A DNA stretch of 64,000 bases, taken from JBMNKL01 sp050952225 (lineage in GTDB: Bacteria; Bacillota; Clostridia; Acetivibrionales; DTU013). Below, in pieces: positions 36,913-45,293 of this stretch (positions within the stretch are counted from its first letter, which is position 1; each line of letters starts with the position of its first letter). The notes under the pieces are model-generated. The model worked only from the letters and a program-made list of their open reading frames with translations, searched no databases and was not told the origin of the DNA. The stretch is from positions 558,001 to 622,000 of the forward strand of contig JBMNKL010000001.1 in the NCBI GenBank assembly GCA_050952225.1. The letters are read 5' to 3'. A program made the translations under genes and the position numbers.

Positions 36913-37695
36913 ATGAAAAAAAAGATTGCCGTTTTAGCATTGCTGGCCATAGCAATTACTTCATTTACCTGCTATTCGGCTGCCGCTGTTGAAGGTAACG
37001 GAATACGGCTGGCGTTCGAAAAAGTCGGGGACGACCTGGCTACGGTAACAGCCGGCAGGCTGAATGTCAGGGAGGGCCCTTCAACCAGTTTCCAGTCCAT
37101 ATGCAAGCTTGACAAGGGGCATACGGTTACGGTTATGGGCAAGCTTGGCGACTGGTATGCGATTTACATCCCGGATACCGGTATTGTCGGAGCAGTTGAC
37201 GGGAGGTATATCGAGTTTGCCGGGAAAGACGCCATAACTGTCGCTTCAAATGAAGATGTCTCTTTGAAGAAAGCACCCGAAAAAGGGCCTGATAATTCAT
37301 CAAAACTGGTTTTATCGGAAGACGAGCAAAAACTCCTGGACCTGGTGAACAAGGCGCGCGCGGATAAAGGGCTGAATGCTCTCGAGGTGGATGAGAACCT
37401 GATGAAGGTTGCGAGGATTAAAGCCAGGGATATGATTGAAAACAACTATTTCTCGCATCAGTCGCCTACTTACGGATCGCCCTTTGATATGATGAGGCAG
37501 TTTGACACTGTTTTTAAATCAGCCGGTGAGAATATAGCAGGAAATAAAACTGTTGAAGGCGCGTTTAAAGCCTGGATGTCTTCCGACAGCCACAAAAAGA
37601 ACTTACTGAACCCGGGATTCGGGTTTACCGGGATTGGCATTGCTGACAGCCCTACTTACGGTAAGATTTTCGTGCAGCAGTTTATCGGGAAATAA
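36913..37695 (+). CDS. Secreted SH3- and CAP/SCP-domain protein (YkwD-like)
   Basis: 260 residues from ATG 36913 (GGAGG nine bases upstream); the longer frame from 36775 is spurious. Signal peptide (about 1-27), bacterial SH3 domain (about 43-98: GRLNVREGPSTSFQSI ... GDWYAIYI), linker, then a CAP domain (about 133-260) with LVNKARADKGLNAL, NNYFSHQSPTYGSPF, GENIAG and WMSSDSHKKNLLNPGF. Such proteins are found in spore coats and cell walls; enzymatic activity is unproven. Confidence 0.9.
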   Translation: MKKKIAVLALLAIAITSFTCYSAAAVEGNGIRLAFEKVGDDLATVTAGRLNVREGPSTSFQSICKLDKGHTVTVMGKLGDWYAIYIPDTGIVGAVDGRYIEFAGKDAITVASNEDVSLKKAPEKGPDNSSKLVLSEDEQKLLDLVNKARADKGLNALEVDENLMKVARIKARDMIENNYFSHQSPTYGSPFDMMRQFDTVFKSAGENIAGNKTVEGAFKAWMSSDSHKKNLLNPGFGFTGIGIADSPTYGKIFVQQFIGK

Positions 37696-37718
37696 CTCTT
37701 AACGCCTTTTGCAGGAAT

Positions 37719-37754
37719 AAAAAGATTGCTTCAAACCAGGAGGCAATCTTTTTT
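37719..37754 (+). terminator. Rho-independent terminator after the CAP-domain gene
   Basis: AAAAAGATTGC (37719-37729) pairs with GCAATCTTTTT (37743-37753), and the T run forms the tail. Confidence 0.85.
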
Positions 37755-37985
37755 AATGCCCGTGGAAAAAGCCAAGCCGTCATATATTCACCCCCGGCAG
37801 TCCTGCCGGTGATTATTAAGCGAACCTGACAGCAAACCGTCCGTAATAATATATAATTATGCACCTACATTAGTTTCCTGGCAGAACCATGTATTACATA
37901 TTTTAAAATAATGAGTTTTTTGGTACAATTATGTCATGGTATGCGGACAAGCCCGTGAATGAACCGGCCGCGGCCCGCATACATG

Positions 37986-38140
37986 CGCTGAATCCTCTGT
38001 AATAAAAGCATCATGGAGGAACGGGGGATGTATATTTGGGGTGAATTATACCGGACGGCATATCGGTATTCCGGTTGCGTCACGGTATAAAGGTAATCTC
38101 TTCCGCCTAACCCGTCAGCTAACCTCGTAAGCGGAATGGA
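37986..38140 (+). promoter_or_regulatory. Cyclic di-AMP riboswitch (ydaO/yuaA type)
   Basis: The segment carries the conserved ydaO blocks in order: CGCTGAATCC, GGAACGGGGGA, TTTGGGGTGAAT, a variable hairpin, and CCCGTCAGCTAACCTCGTAAGCG. It ends within a few bases of the ribosome binding site (GAGAGGAG) of the peptidoglycan-binding protein at 38152, and no terminator hairpin is seen between. This class turns genes off when c-di-AMP binds and commonly controls wall hydrolases and potassium/osmolyte transport. Confidence 0.92.
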
Positions 38141-38151
38141 GAGGAGTACAT

Positions 38152-39303
38152 ATGAACAAAAAAAGAATAACCTGTGCTGTTGCAATCGTTGTGTTTATTG
38201 TGCTGGCAGCAGGTTATACTTCCGTCTTTGCTTCCTCCCCCGTATTGAGACACGGGTCCCGGGGGAGCGAAGTCACTGCCCTGCAAAAAGATTTGGTCAA
38301 ATTGGGGTATCTTTCTGTCGATCCTACGGGTTACTACGGTGATTTGACAGAAGCAGCCGTAAAAAAACTCCAAAAAGACTATGGATGCGAAGTCGATGGA
38401 ATCGCGGGGAAAATCACGCTGTCACTGATAGACAGGCTCAGGGGCAGGACATCGTCTTCGACAGGCAATGCCGGGCTGCTGCGGGAGGGTGACGAAAACA
38501 ACCATGTCACCGCGCTTCAGAAGGACCTGATAAAGCTCGGATACCTTAAAACAAAAGCTACGGGATATTATGGGCCTGCAACAAAGGCGGCAGTTATAAG
38601 CCTGCAGAAAAAGTACGGTTTAGAGGTCGACGGAATAGCAGGCAGCGCCACACTCGGCCTTATAAGCAGGCTAATAAGCGAAATGAATGCTGCCGGAGAT
38701 AAAAAGGCGACCGCATCTGCCGCGGAAAGCGGAAAAGAGGCGGAAGCCACTGCAACGGCGACTGCAGCTGTTAAAGAAGCGGCGGATGATTCGGGCAAGT
38801 CAGAGAAAAAAACAAAGGACGATTATTTATTAAACTGGTATGGAAATGTGGAGAAAATATTAGCCAGGGGAGACACGGCCACAGTTTATGACATAAAAAC
38901 CGGTAAAACTTTCAAAATTAAGAGGACTTACGGAACCAACCACGCGGACTGCGAGACACTTACAAAAGAAGATACCGCCATTATGAAAGCAATATACAAT
39001 GGTACCTGGAGCTGGGAGAGGAGACCGGTCATAGTAATTGTAGACGATGTAAAAATAGCGGCTTGCATGACAGGATACCCGCATGCGGGTGTTGATAAAT
39101 ATGCCGCGAACAAGACGGTAAATTCGAGAAGCGGCGGATACGGGCGCGGGACCAATCTTGACGCTGTAAAAGGCAACAATATGGACGGGGTTTTCGATAT
39201 CCATTTCCTTGGCAGCAAGAACCATTATAATAACAAGATTGATCCGAAGCACCAGGCGTTGGTTAAAGAGGCGGCCGAATGGGCTGCGGCGAACAATTTT
39301 TAA
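38152..39303 (+). CDS. Secreted protein with two peptidoglycan-binding domains
   Basis: 383 residues. Signal peptide (about 1-27), two PG_binding_1 repeats (about 32-100 and 113-180: ALQKDLVKLGYLSVDPTGYYGDLT and ALQKDLIKLGYLKTKATGYYGPAT), and an Ala/Lys-rich linker. A C-terminal domain of about 160 residues begins at LLNWYGNVEKIL, with DIKTGKTFKIKRTYGTNHADCE and DGVFDIHFLGSKNHYNNKIDPKHQALV. I recognise the last domain only as recurring in clostridial wall proteins; catalytic activity is not established. Under the c-di-AMP riboswitch, consistent with wall or turgor control. Confidence 0.88.
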   Translation: MNKKRITCAVAIVVFIVLAAGYTSVFASSPVLRHGSRGSEVTALQKDLVKLGYLSVDPTGYYGDLTEAAVKKLQKDYGCEVDGIAGKITLSLIDRLRGRTSSSTGNAGLLREGDENNHVTALQKDLIKLGYLKTKATGYYGPATKAAVISLQKKYGLEVDGIAGSATLGLISRLISEMNAAGDKKATASAAESGKEAEATATATAAVKEAADDSGKSEKKTKDDYLLNWYGNVEKILARGDTATVYDIKTGKTFKIKRTYGTNHADCETLTKEDTAIMKAIYNGTWSWERRPVIVIVDDVKIAACMTGYPHAGVDKYAANKTVNSRSGGYGRGTNLDAVKGNNMDGVFDIHFLGSKNHYNNKIDPKHQALVKEAAEWAAANNF

Positions 39304-39355
39304 ATATTGTTTTTGTACCGCATCCATTTAGCTGAAATATAACAGGCAGAATTTT

Positions 39356-39379
39356 AAGGAACCAGGAGGTTCCTTTTTT
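39356..39379 (+). terminator. Rho-independent terminator after the peptidoglycan-binding gene
   Basis: AAGGAACC (39356-39363) pairs with GGTTCCTT (39368-39375), with T run to 39379. Confidence 0.88.
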
Positions 39380-39385
39380 GATTCT

Positions 39386-39470
39386 GGCACGCCTGGCAAG
39401 CCGGGCTTCACTTGATGGTGAAAGTCCGGTAATGACGGTAATCCGGCGGCAAAAGCCCCGTAATGGCATA
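39386..39470 (+). mobile_element. Second group II intron-like 5' remnant
   Basis: Starts a few bases after a terminator. CCTGGC / GCCGGG hairpin, CACTTG and GGTGAAAGTCCGG are laid out as in 14625-14735. The remainder has diverged and no reverse transcriptase is present. The parallel with the first copy, including insertion behind a terminator, supports the call. Confidence 0.4.
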
Positions 39471-39598
39471 TCCTGTTTTTTGCTGCCGCCGTTTTTTGAC
39501 AGCAGGGCTGAAAATACCAAATCATACAGGCATAATTCACATTTGAATGCAGATAATATATCCGGCTGGACTGTCAAAATCAAAAAGGAGGGACATAG

Positions 39599-39733
39599 AT
39601 GGCCAACAAGAAAGCAAAGGCTTGCGGCTCCGGCAAAAAATGCAAACCTGGCATCTCCAACGACCAGTTGGGAGAAAATGCCGGAGAAGGGCGCTTTGAA
39701 AGGGCGAATCCCAAGGGTGGCAAATGCCGCTGA
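39599..39733 (+). CDS. Small basic Cys/Gly/Lys-rich protein (44 aa)
   Basis: An ATG at 39599 lies six bases after AAAAAGGAGGG, an excellent ribosome binding site. The 44-residue product starts MANKKAKACGSGKKCK and ends NPKGGKCR, with three cysteines (9, 15, 43) and a strongly basic composition. A strong terminator follows at 39822. I do not recognise a family. The ribosome binding site, composition and isolated transcription unit argue that it is real; a small nucleic-acid- or metal-binding protein is only a guess. Confidence 0.6.
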   Translation: MANKKAKACGSGKKCKPGISNDQLGENAGEGRFERANPKGGKCR

Positions 39734-39821
39734 CATTATACCGGTGCTGTTTTTACGGCATGGAGATTTTATGACGGCCATGGTTTTGAAAAACCCAGGC
39801 ATGTGTAGCCTGAGCAGTAAG

Positions 39822-39869
39822 GGTGGACGGCCGGAACCGACGGAATGGTTCATGCCGTCCGCCTTTTTT
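39822..39869 (+). terminator. Rho-independent terminator after the 44-aa gene
   Basis: GGTGGACGGC (39822-39831) pairs with GCCGTCCGCC (39854-39863), one G-U pair, then six T. Confidence 0.88.
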
Positions 39870-39887
39870 ATGGTATAGCGCCATTGC

Positions 39888-40002
39888 GCGGATGAATCGG
39901 GCGGATTTGCTTCACCCTGGCCTGGCATATGTTTAGGTTCGCCAAGTCGTTTCATAAGATGCCTTGACCCGCACCCGCATGTAATCCGCCCGATTCATCC
40001 GC
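39888..40002. repeat. Fold-back element with perfect 20-bp inverted repeats
   Basis: Arms 39888-39907 and 39983-40002 are exact reverse complements (GCGGATGAATCGGGCGGATT) around a 75-bp non-coding centre. It could be a miniature inverted-repeat element or a long-stem RNA. No flanking duplication was identified. Confidence 0.65.
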
Positions 40003-40153
40003 CCCGCATAAGAGGAAGTAAATCATTCAAGCCTGCCCCCAAGAGCAAGAAGAATCCGGAATTATAATAAAATAAATGTCGTATATGGACGGTAAAGGAC
40101 ATGTGTGGTAAAGTTTTATTATACTGTAAAAGAGCGATAGAGGTTCGGGAAAT

Positions 40154-41326
40154 ATGAAAAGTGTACTTGACATGAAACTTGAAGAATTGCCGGGCTTGTC
40201 ATTCATGTGTTCTTGCGGAAGGAATCATTCCGTAAATATCAAGAAACTGGTTGTTAGAAGCGATATTACGGAAGGGCTTGTCACTGCGCTGATGCCTTTT
40301 AAAGAGAGCAAGCTGTTCGTCCTGGCGGACGCCAATACATATGCCGCTTTTGGGAAAACAGTGACGGAGAAGCTTTTGGAGGCGGGTTTCCTGGTCGAAT
40401 CATTAGTGTACGAACCCGGGGACACCATGCTTTTGCCGGACGAGCGCGCCATCGGCAGACTCCTGGTGGAGGCGGGGCAGGATACATCCATGGTGCTTGC
40501 CGTTGGTTCCGGTGTAATAACCGATATTGCCAGGATAGTAAGCCACAGGACGGGCAAGCTGTTTGCAGTTGCGGCAACAGCCCCGTCGATGGACGGGTAC
40601 GCGTCCGTTGTTTCTTCTCTTTTGATAAACGGAAAAAAACATACATATCATGGCCAGTATCCATATGCCATATTTGCGGACACTTCAATTATGAGAAACG
40701 CTCCCATGGACATGATACGGGCAGGATACGGCGATGTCCTGGGCAAACTGACCGCGCTGGCGGACTGGCGGCTGTCAAGGATAGTTAATGGAGAGTATTA
40801 CTGCGAAACGACGGCAGAGCTTGTTAAAAATGCAGTGGATAAATGTATTGAAAGCTCCGGGGGATTGGCGTCCAGGGATGAAAAATCCATACACTACCTT
40901 ATAGAGGCGCTGATTCTGACGGGAATATCAATAGGATTTGCAGGAGTCTCAAGGCCGGCTTCCGGGACAGAGCACCAGCTTGCACACTATTGGGAGATGA
41001 AAGCGATAGAAGCAGGGCATGAACGCGCTCTTCACGGCAATGCAGTAGGAGCGGGCACTGTTGTTGCTGCGGCGCTTTACGAGCTTGCCGCGCCCATGCT
41101 GCCTGAAGGAATCAAATACCCCAGTGCAGAGCTTGTAATAAAATTGCTGGAAAAAGCGGGCGCATGTACAAATCCGGCCGGCCTGGGAGTCGGCCGCGAT
41201 ATGTTTGCTGATGGCATGCGAAACGCAATGCACATAAATGACAGATATACGATTCTGCGTTTTTGTCATGATAAAGGGAAACTGAAACAATTCACTGAGG
41301 TACTTGCACGGAGGTTTTATGACTAA
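40154..41326 (+). CDS. araM: Glycerol-1-phosphate dehydrogenase (AraM/EgsA family)
   Basis: 390 residues. NAD-binding motif AVGSGVITDIARIVSH, ATAPSMDGYASVVSSL, and metal ligands in AGYGDVLGK, GTEHQLAHYWEM and RALHGNAVGAGT. The family reduces DHAP to sn-glycerol-1-phosphate; in Bacillus AraM does so in a Ni-dependent manner. The downstream HAD phosphatase overlaps it by 8 bp, so the two are translationally coupled. No geranylgeranyl/heptaprenylglyceryl phosphate synthase is nearby. Confidence 0.9.
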   Translation: MKSVLDMKLEELPGLSFMCSCGRNHSVNIKKLVVRSDITEGLVTALMPFKESKLFVLADANTYAAFGKTVTEKLLEAGFLVESLVYEPGDTMLLPDERAIGRLLVEAGQDTSMVLAVGSGVITDIARIVSHRTGKLFAVAATAPSMDGYASVVSSLLINGKKHTYHGQYPYAIFADTSIMRNAPMDMIRAGYGDVLGKLTALADWRLSRIVNGEYYCETTAELVKNAVDKCIESSGGLASRDEKSIHYLIEALILTGISIGFAGVSRPASGTEHQLAHYWEMKAIEAGHERALHGNAVGAGTVVAAALYELAAPMLPEGIKYPSAELVIKLLEKAGACTNPAGLGVGRDMFADGMRNAMHINDRYTILRFCHDKGKLKQFTEVLARRFYD

Positions 41327-42110
41327 AAGCCATGAAATTCTAAAAAGGAAAAAGCAATTCATACTGGACATGGACGGCACTTTTTACCTGGGAGACAGGC
41401 TGCTCGACGGTTCGCTGCATTTTCTCGAAAAGGCAAAGGCCACAGGCAGACGCTGCTTGTTTTTTACGAACAATTCATCCAGGACGGGTGAGTATTACCG
41501 GAAAAAGCTTGCCAGTATGGGGTGCCATGTGGAGAAAGATGAAATAGCCACATCCGGGGATGTGACCATAAAGTACCTGCTGGAAAATTACCCGGGCGCG
41601 GGAGTATACCTGGTGGGCACCGAAATGCTTAGGGAAAGCTTTATCGACAGCGGCATTAATCTTACTTGCAGCAACCCGGATATTGTGGTTTTCAGTTTTG
41701 ATACTACGCTCACATATGAAAAGATATCCCGCGCATGCACGTATATACGCAATGGCGCGATTTTCCTGGCGACGCATCCTGACTTGAACTGTCCCACAGA
41801 AGACGGTTTCATCCCGGATTGCGGCTCAATGTGCGCCATGGTTGAGGCGTCGACCGGTGTGAAACCAAAGTATCTTGGGAAACCGTTCAAAGAAACGGTC
41901 GACATGATCAGCCTGTTTACAGGGAAAAAACGGGAGGAAATCGCTTTTATCGGGGACAGGCTCTATACCGACATTGCGATTGCCGTAAACAACGGTATAA
42001 CGGGTATACTGGTCCTTACGGGCGAAACGTCACTGAAAGACGTTGAGGCTTCACAAATAAAGCCGGATTTTATTTTCGATTCGCTTGGAGCCCTGGGGGA
42101 CGTACTTTAA
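41319..42110 (+). CDS. HAD-superfamily subfamily IIA phosphatase (NagD-like)
   Basis: 263 residues from ATG 41319 (GGAGG upstream). HAD motif I FILDMDGTFYLGD, motif II FFTNNSSRT, C2 cap with VVFSFDTTLTYEKI, and motif III/IV KPKYLGKPFKE ... IAFIGDRLYTDIAIA. Family members hydrolyse sugar or glycerol phosphates. Coupling with the glycerol-1-phosphate dehydrogenase suggests its product or a polyol phosphate as substrate (inference). Confidence 0.9.
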   Translation: MTKSHEILKRKKQFILDMDGTFYLGDRLLDGSLHFLEKAKATGRRCLFFTNNSSRTGEYYRKKLASMGCHVEKDEIATSGDVTIKYLLENYPGAGVYLVGTEMLRESFIDSGINLTCSNPDIVVFSFDTTLTYEKISRACTYIRNGAIFLATHPDLNCPTEDGFIPDCGSMCAMVEASTGVKPKYLGKPFKETVDMISLFTGKKREEIAFIGDRLYTDIAIAVNNGITGILVLTGETSLKDVEASQIKPDFIFDSLGALGDVL

Positions 42111-42162
42111 TGATAGTAAAAATATCCGGTAATAATATTGCAGTAACGAAAGAAGGATAAAA

Positions 42163-42993
42163 TTGAACTTGATTACAGCTATTAAAAAGACTATAACCAA
42201 GAGGCCCTCCATGCCCGTGCTGGTAGGGGCGCTTATGCTGGCGGCAGCTGTTTTTAACGCGCTGATCCCGGTTATGGCAATGATTGTAGGCATAATAAAC
42301 ATGACCGGCGGCGGTTTTTTTGACAGTGTGATGTCAATAATTCAATTGCTTATAGATCCGGACAATCTTCCGACAATACTGATTGCCGCGGCAGGATCGG
42401 CTATCCTTGTATCTGTGGTTTCCGGGCTGCTGCTGCCCGGGTTCTTGATGATTGTCGATGATGGCCTGGCAATGGGGAAAAGAGAGAAAGGGTTGTTTGC
42501 CAGGGGTATCAGGCGCTGCTTTTTCAGGTTTTTTCTAATGACGCTGGGACTGTCTTTCATTACCCTGTTACTTTTTGTTTTTCTGCTGGTTGCGGCTATT
42601 CCTGCAATTATTGTTACAAAAGCCGCGGCCTCAACAAACCCTGACCTGACGCTTGTAGCGGTATTCATCGATTTGATTACGCTGGCGGCATTTATTATGT
42701 GCCTGATGTTTTTTAAAGTATACGTGTACATGTGGTATATTGCCGCGGCCAAAATGGAAAAAAGGCCTTTTGCCGCAGGAAAGGCCGTCGCCGGCAGGAT
42801 ATTCGGAAGGGCGGCGGTGCAGCTTCTGGGCTTTGACATCGTATTCGCCGCCGTTATCTACCTTATTTATCTCAATGAAAGCCAGCTTTTGCGCTACGTT
42901 TTGGGTTGGGTTTTCGCGACTGCCTTTTTTACAACTCTTGCGGTTTACCTTGTACGGTTGTACAATACAGGTTCCGGGCCGGAAGCGGGTTGA
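42163..42993 (+). CDS. Multi-pass membrane protein, unknown function
   Basis: 276 residues from a TTG at 42163 (AGAAGGA upstream). About six hydrophobic segments: VGALMLAAAVFNALIPVMAM, the region near 70-95, FITLLLFVFLLVAAIPAIIV, LITLAAFIMCLMFFKVYVYM, and two at the C-terminus. No signature of a named family; resembles DUF975/glycerophosphoryl-type membrane domains only in hydrophobicity. Follows the araM-HAD pair by 52 bp and may be co-transcribed. Confidence 0.65.
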   Translation: MNLITAIKKTITKRPSMPVLVGALMLAAAVFNALIPVMAMIVGIINMTGGGFFDSVMSIIQLLIDPDNLPTILIAAAGSAILVSVVSGLLLPGFLMIVDDGLAMGKREKGLFARGIRRCFFRFFLMTLGLSFITLLLFVFLLVAAIPAIIVTKAAASTNPDLTLVAVFIDLITLAAFIMCLMFFKVYVYMWYIAAAKMEKRPFAAGKAVAGRIFGRAAVQLLGFDIVFAAVIYLIYLNESQLLRYVLGWVFATAFFTTLAVYLVRLYNTGSGPEAG

Positions 42994-43018
42994 CCGGAAA
43001 CATTTTTTAAGCAGTCCG

Positions 43019-43705
43019 TTATATTGCAAAGTTATGTCTGCCTATAGTGGTGACTATTTGCCTGGACCAGATCCATGAACTGGTTGCCGTACTCGGATTA
43101 TAGTAATAAACACATCCATAGGTCGGGTCCCATCCGTTCAATGCGTCCCTGGCTGCGTTAATTGAACTGGCATCCGGGGCCAGGTTTATTTGACCGTCGT
43201 AAACCGCATCAAAGGCACCGGGCTGATAAATCACTCCGGCAATGGTATTTGGAAACCTCGGGTCTCTTGTCCTGTTTATTACGACAGCCCCAACCGCGAC
43301 TTTTCCCACGTAAGGCTCTCCCCTGGCTTCGCCGTGAATCAGCCTTGCCAAAAGATATAAATCTCCCGTGTAATTTCCCCTGCCGCCTTGCTGAACGCCG
43401 GTTGGAAGGCCCAGAGCCGCCAGCGTTTCCGGGCCTGCTATTCCATCAACGGTAAGGCCGTTCTTAGCCTGGAATTCTCTCACCGCGCTATAGGTCAGGT
43501 AACCGTAGATACCGTCAATCCCGCCCTTGTAATAACCCCAGGCTGACAGCCTGCTCTGTATATTGATGACTTCCTGCCCCGTGGACCCATAGCTTGAAAG
43601 AGCGGCGGCGCTGTAGTTAAACATATCGGCAACCCGGGCATTAAAAAGAAGGGCAAATATGGTAAGCATTGTTACGGCGATTATTGCCGCAGCTTTTCTG
43701 CGCAT
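43019..43705 (-). CDS. sleB: Spore cortex-lytic enzyme SleB
   Basis: 228 residues from ATG 43705 (AGAGG upstream). Signal peptide (about 1-36), PG_binding_1 domain (about 38-100: GSTGQEVINIQSRLSAWGYYKGGIDG), and a Hydrolase_2 (SleB/CwlJ) domain with LLARLIHGEARGEPYVGKVAVGAVVINR, carrying the catalytic Glu, and YGCVYYYNP. SleB is a lytic transglycosylase acting on muramic-delta-lactam cortex during germination. No ypeB follows; convergent with the membrane gene at 42163. Confidence 0.93.
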   Translation of the reverse strand: MRRKAAAIIAVTMLTIFALLFNARVADMFNYSAAALSSYGSTGQEVINIQSRLSAWGYYKGGIDGIYGYLTYSAVREFQAKNGLTVDGIAGPETLAALGLPTGVQQGGRGNYTGDLYLLARLIHGEARGEPYVGKVAVGAVVINRTRDPRFPNTIAGVIYQPGAFDAVYDGQINLAPDASSINAARDALNGWDPTYGCVYYYNPSTATSSWIWSRQIVTTIGRHNFAI

Positions 43706-43806
43706 TGTTATTCCTCTTTTCTTTTGCTTTGTTAACATAGTTATTTTTTGTATTATGTTTGATTTTATTCAGCCGGGCAGATTGAGATTTTTCAGAAAAG
43801 CGGCAT

Positions 43807-44139
43807 TCAAAAAAGCAATATGTAGATGAGAATGATAAGAAGGAGGTCGTCCTCGATCGATTCGTCGAGCATCAGGACAATCAGCCCGATAAGGATTAAT
43901 TCTTCTATTTTTACGTGTTTTTGTATATAGCGTATGATTGCCGTTATTGGCGATTTACGCTTTTTCCTTTCAGGGAAATAATCCGAAAAGGCCTCCTTTT
44001 CATTTGGGAGAGGGATACCGAGAAAACTGTTCTCTTTATGCATTTGAATCCCGGCGGAATTTGCCGGGTATGACGGGCTCGGCTCATAAGGCCGCGGTAT
44101 GTACTTCTTTGTGTTGTATATGGGCCTTTTATATTGCAT
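43807..44139 (-). CDS. Small protein with C-terminal membrane segment, unknown function
   Basis: 110 residues from ATG 44139 (GAGGTG upstream). The N-terminal part is Pro/Tyr-rich and basic (MQYKRPIYNTKKYIPRPYEP), followed by KKRKSPITAIIRYIQKHV. A C-terminal hydrophobic region IEELILIGLIVLMLDES then DDLLLIILIYILLF forms two short helices separated by acidic residues. Last of a minus-strand series of small genes. Such paired I/L-rich, acidic-linked tails recur in clostridial sporulation-time small proteins, but I know no assigned function. Confidence 0.65.
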   Translation of the reverse strand: MQYKRPIYNTKKYIPRPYEPSPSYPANSAGIQMHKENSFLGIPLPNEKEAFSDYFPERKKRKSPITAIIRYIQKHVKIEELILIGLIVLMLDESIEDDLLLIILIYILLF

Positions 44140-44152
44140 CCGGGTCACCTCG

Positions 44153-44533
44153 TTATTTTTCCTGTTCGCCCAGCATTCTGCTCAAACCTGCCACCTTCAG
44201 AAGCTGTATACAGCTGCCTATTTTGGCCTGTCGCCTTTTATTCATAAACGGTTTGATAGCTTGCAGCAAGTTTATGCGGGGATCATTTGCCGCGTTGAAA
44301 CGATCGAGGACATTTCTTGCGGTATCAAGGACATCCGGGTTTATGGCTGCAGGTTCCGGTTGCGGCCTTTCTTTGCCGGCATCGTCATGGGATTCTGCCT
44401 GGTCTGTTTTTTCTTCGTTTGCGGCTATTGAAGAAGCGATAAGGGCGACAAGTTCCTTCACATTGTCCGGCAGGTCATCCTGCCCCAAAATCTTGGCTAT
44501 CTGCTGCACTTTATTGTTGATATCCTCACTCAT
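44153..44533 (-). CDS. Small helical protein, unknown function
   Basis: 126 residues. An N-terminal helical segment (VQQIAKILGQDDLPDNVKEL), an acidic linker (about 38-65), and a C-terminal basic region NDPRINLLQAIKPFMNKRRQ followed by KIGSCIQLLKVAGLSRML. Related proteins occur in Clostridia, function unknown. It ends 13 bp before the next small gene and begins 44 bp after the previous one, indicating one operon. Confidence 0.7.
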   Translation of the reverse strand: MSEDINNKVQQIAKILGQDDLPDNVKELVALIASSIAANEEKTDQAESHDDAGKERPQPEPAAINPDVLDTARNVLDRFNAANDPRINLLQAIKPFMNKRRQAKIGSCIQLLKVAGLSRMLGEQEK

Positions 44534-44577
44534 TTTGCATATCCTCCCGCCCCAGGCATTAATAATATATTCAATAT

Positions 44578-44898
44578 TTATTTAATAATGTCTCTTATTT
44601 TGCTTACGATTTCAGGCCCTTTTTCACCGAGCATTTTCTGGACGGCGTCCATATCAATGCTGTTTAGTTTCTGTTTAAGTTCGCTTTTGTTCAGATTGAG
44701 CTCCTTCAGCCTGTTTTCATCCAGTTCGTTCAGCTTTGCCAGGATTTCATCCTTGTCCAGTTTCCCGAGCTTTTTCATCAATTCATCTTTATTGCTGTTT
44801 TTCAACATATCCATTGCGGCGTTTATCTTTGCCTGCAATACCTTGTCGTCTACTTTTCCGAGAAGTTCGGAAAGCTTTTTGTTTATACTATTTGACAT
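44578..44898 (-). CDS. Small Lys/Asp/Leu-rich helical protein, unknown function
   Basis: 106 residues, nearly all predicted helix: NKKLSELLGKVDDKVLQAK, DELMKKLGKLDKDEILAKL, ELNLNKSELKQKLNSID. The repeating K-L-x-x-L-D spacing suggests an internal repeat of about 12-16 residues or a coiled coil. Not recognised. Part of the small-gene series. Confidence 0.68.
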   Translation of the reverse strand: MSNSINKKLSELLGKVDDKVLQAKINAAMDMLKNSNKDELMKKLGKLDKDEILAKLNELDENRLKELNLNKSELKQKLNSIDMDAVQKMLGEKGPEIVSKIRDIIK

Positions 44899-44947
44899 AA
44901 AGATATACCCCCATTAAGTTATCAAATTCCAAGCATATTATTCGCCG

Positions 44948-45169
44948 CTATAATCCAGCCGGTTCATCCGTTCTCCTGTACACGAATAGAAACAGCAACA
45001 AAAATACGGCGATAATTACGAGCGGCAGAGTACAGGGTACGCCGCCTAAGTCCGAGTCGTTTCCGAAAAACAGGGCAAGAATGAAAATAATCGCAAAAAT
45101 CAAGACTTCATCGAGACCTTCATCATACATTTTTCTTAAATGTACCGGCAAGTCATCAAGAAAAGCCAT
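44948..45169 (-). CDS. Small membrane protein, unknown function
   Basis: 73 residues: an amphipathic N-terminus (MAFLDDLPVHLRKMYDEG), one hydrophobic helix VLIFAIIFILALFFG, a short loop with NDSDLGGVPCTLP, a second helix LVIIAVFLLLFLFVY and a charged tail. Hairpin topology. Likely first gene of the unit 45169-43807. Confidence 0.68.
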   Translation of the reverse strand: MAFLDDLPVHLRKMYDEGLDEVLIFAIIFILALFFGNDSDLGGVPCTLPLVIIAVFLLLFLFVYRRTDEPAGL

Positions 45170-45264
45170 AAAACTGCCTCCGGATGTATGAATAACAGTA
45201 TATTCTATGAAGATACAAAGAAAATGTTGCTAAAATTTATTTAAATGCCTTTAAGTGCATGAAC

Positions 45265-45285
45265 AAGGGGCATTTACTGCCCCTT
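45265..45285 (-). terminator. Stem-loop after the 64-aa gene
   Basis: AAGGGGCA (45265-45272) pairs with TGCCCCTT (45278-45285). It stands nine bases beyond the stop of the minus-strand small gene; no T run follows, so terminator strength is uncertain. Confidence 0.5.
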
Positions 45286-45293
45286 AAGCAAAA

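Noticed and set aside
40225..40688. Overlapping minus-strand frames in araM
   Set aside because: Antisense shadows of the dehydrogenase gene.
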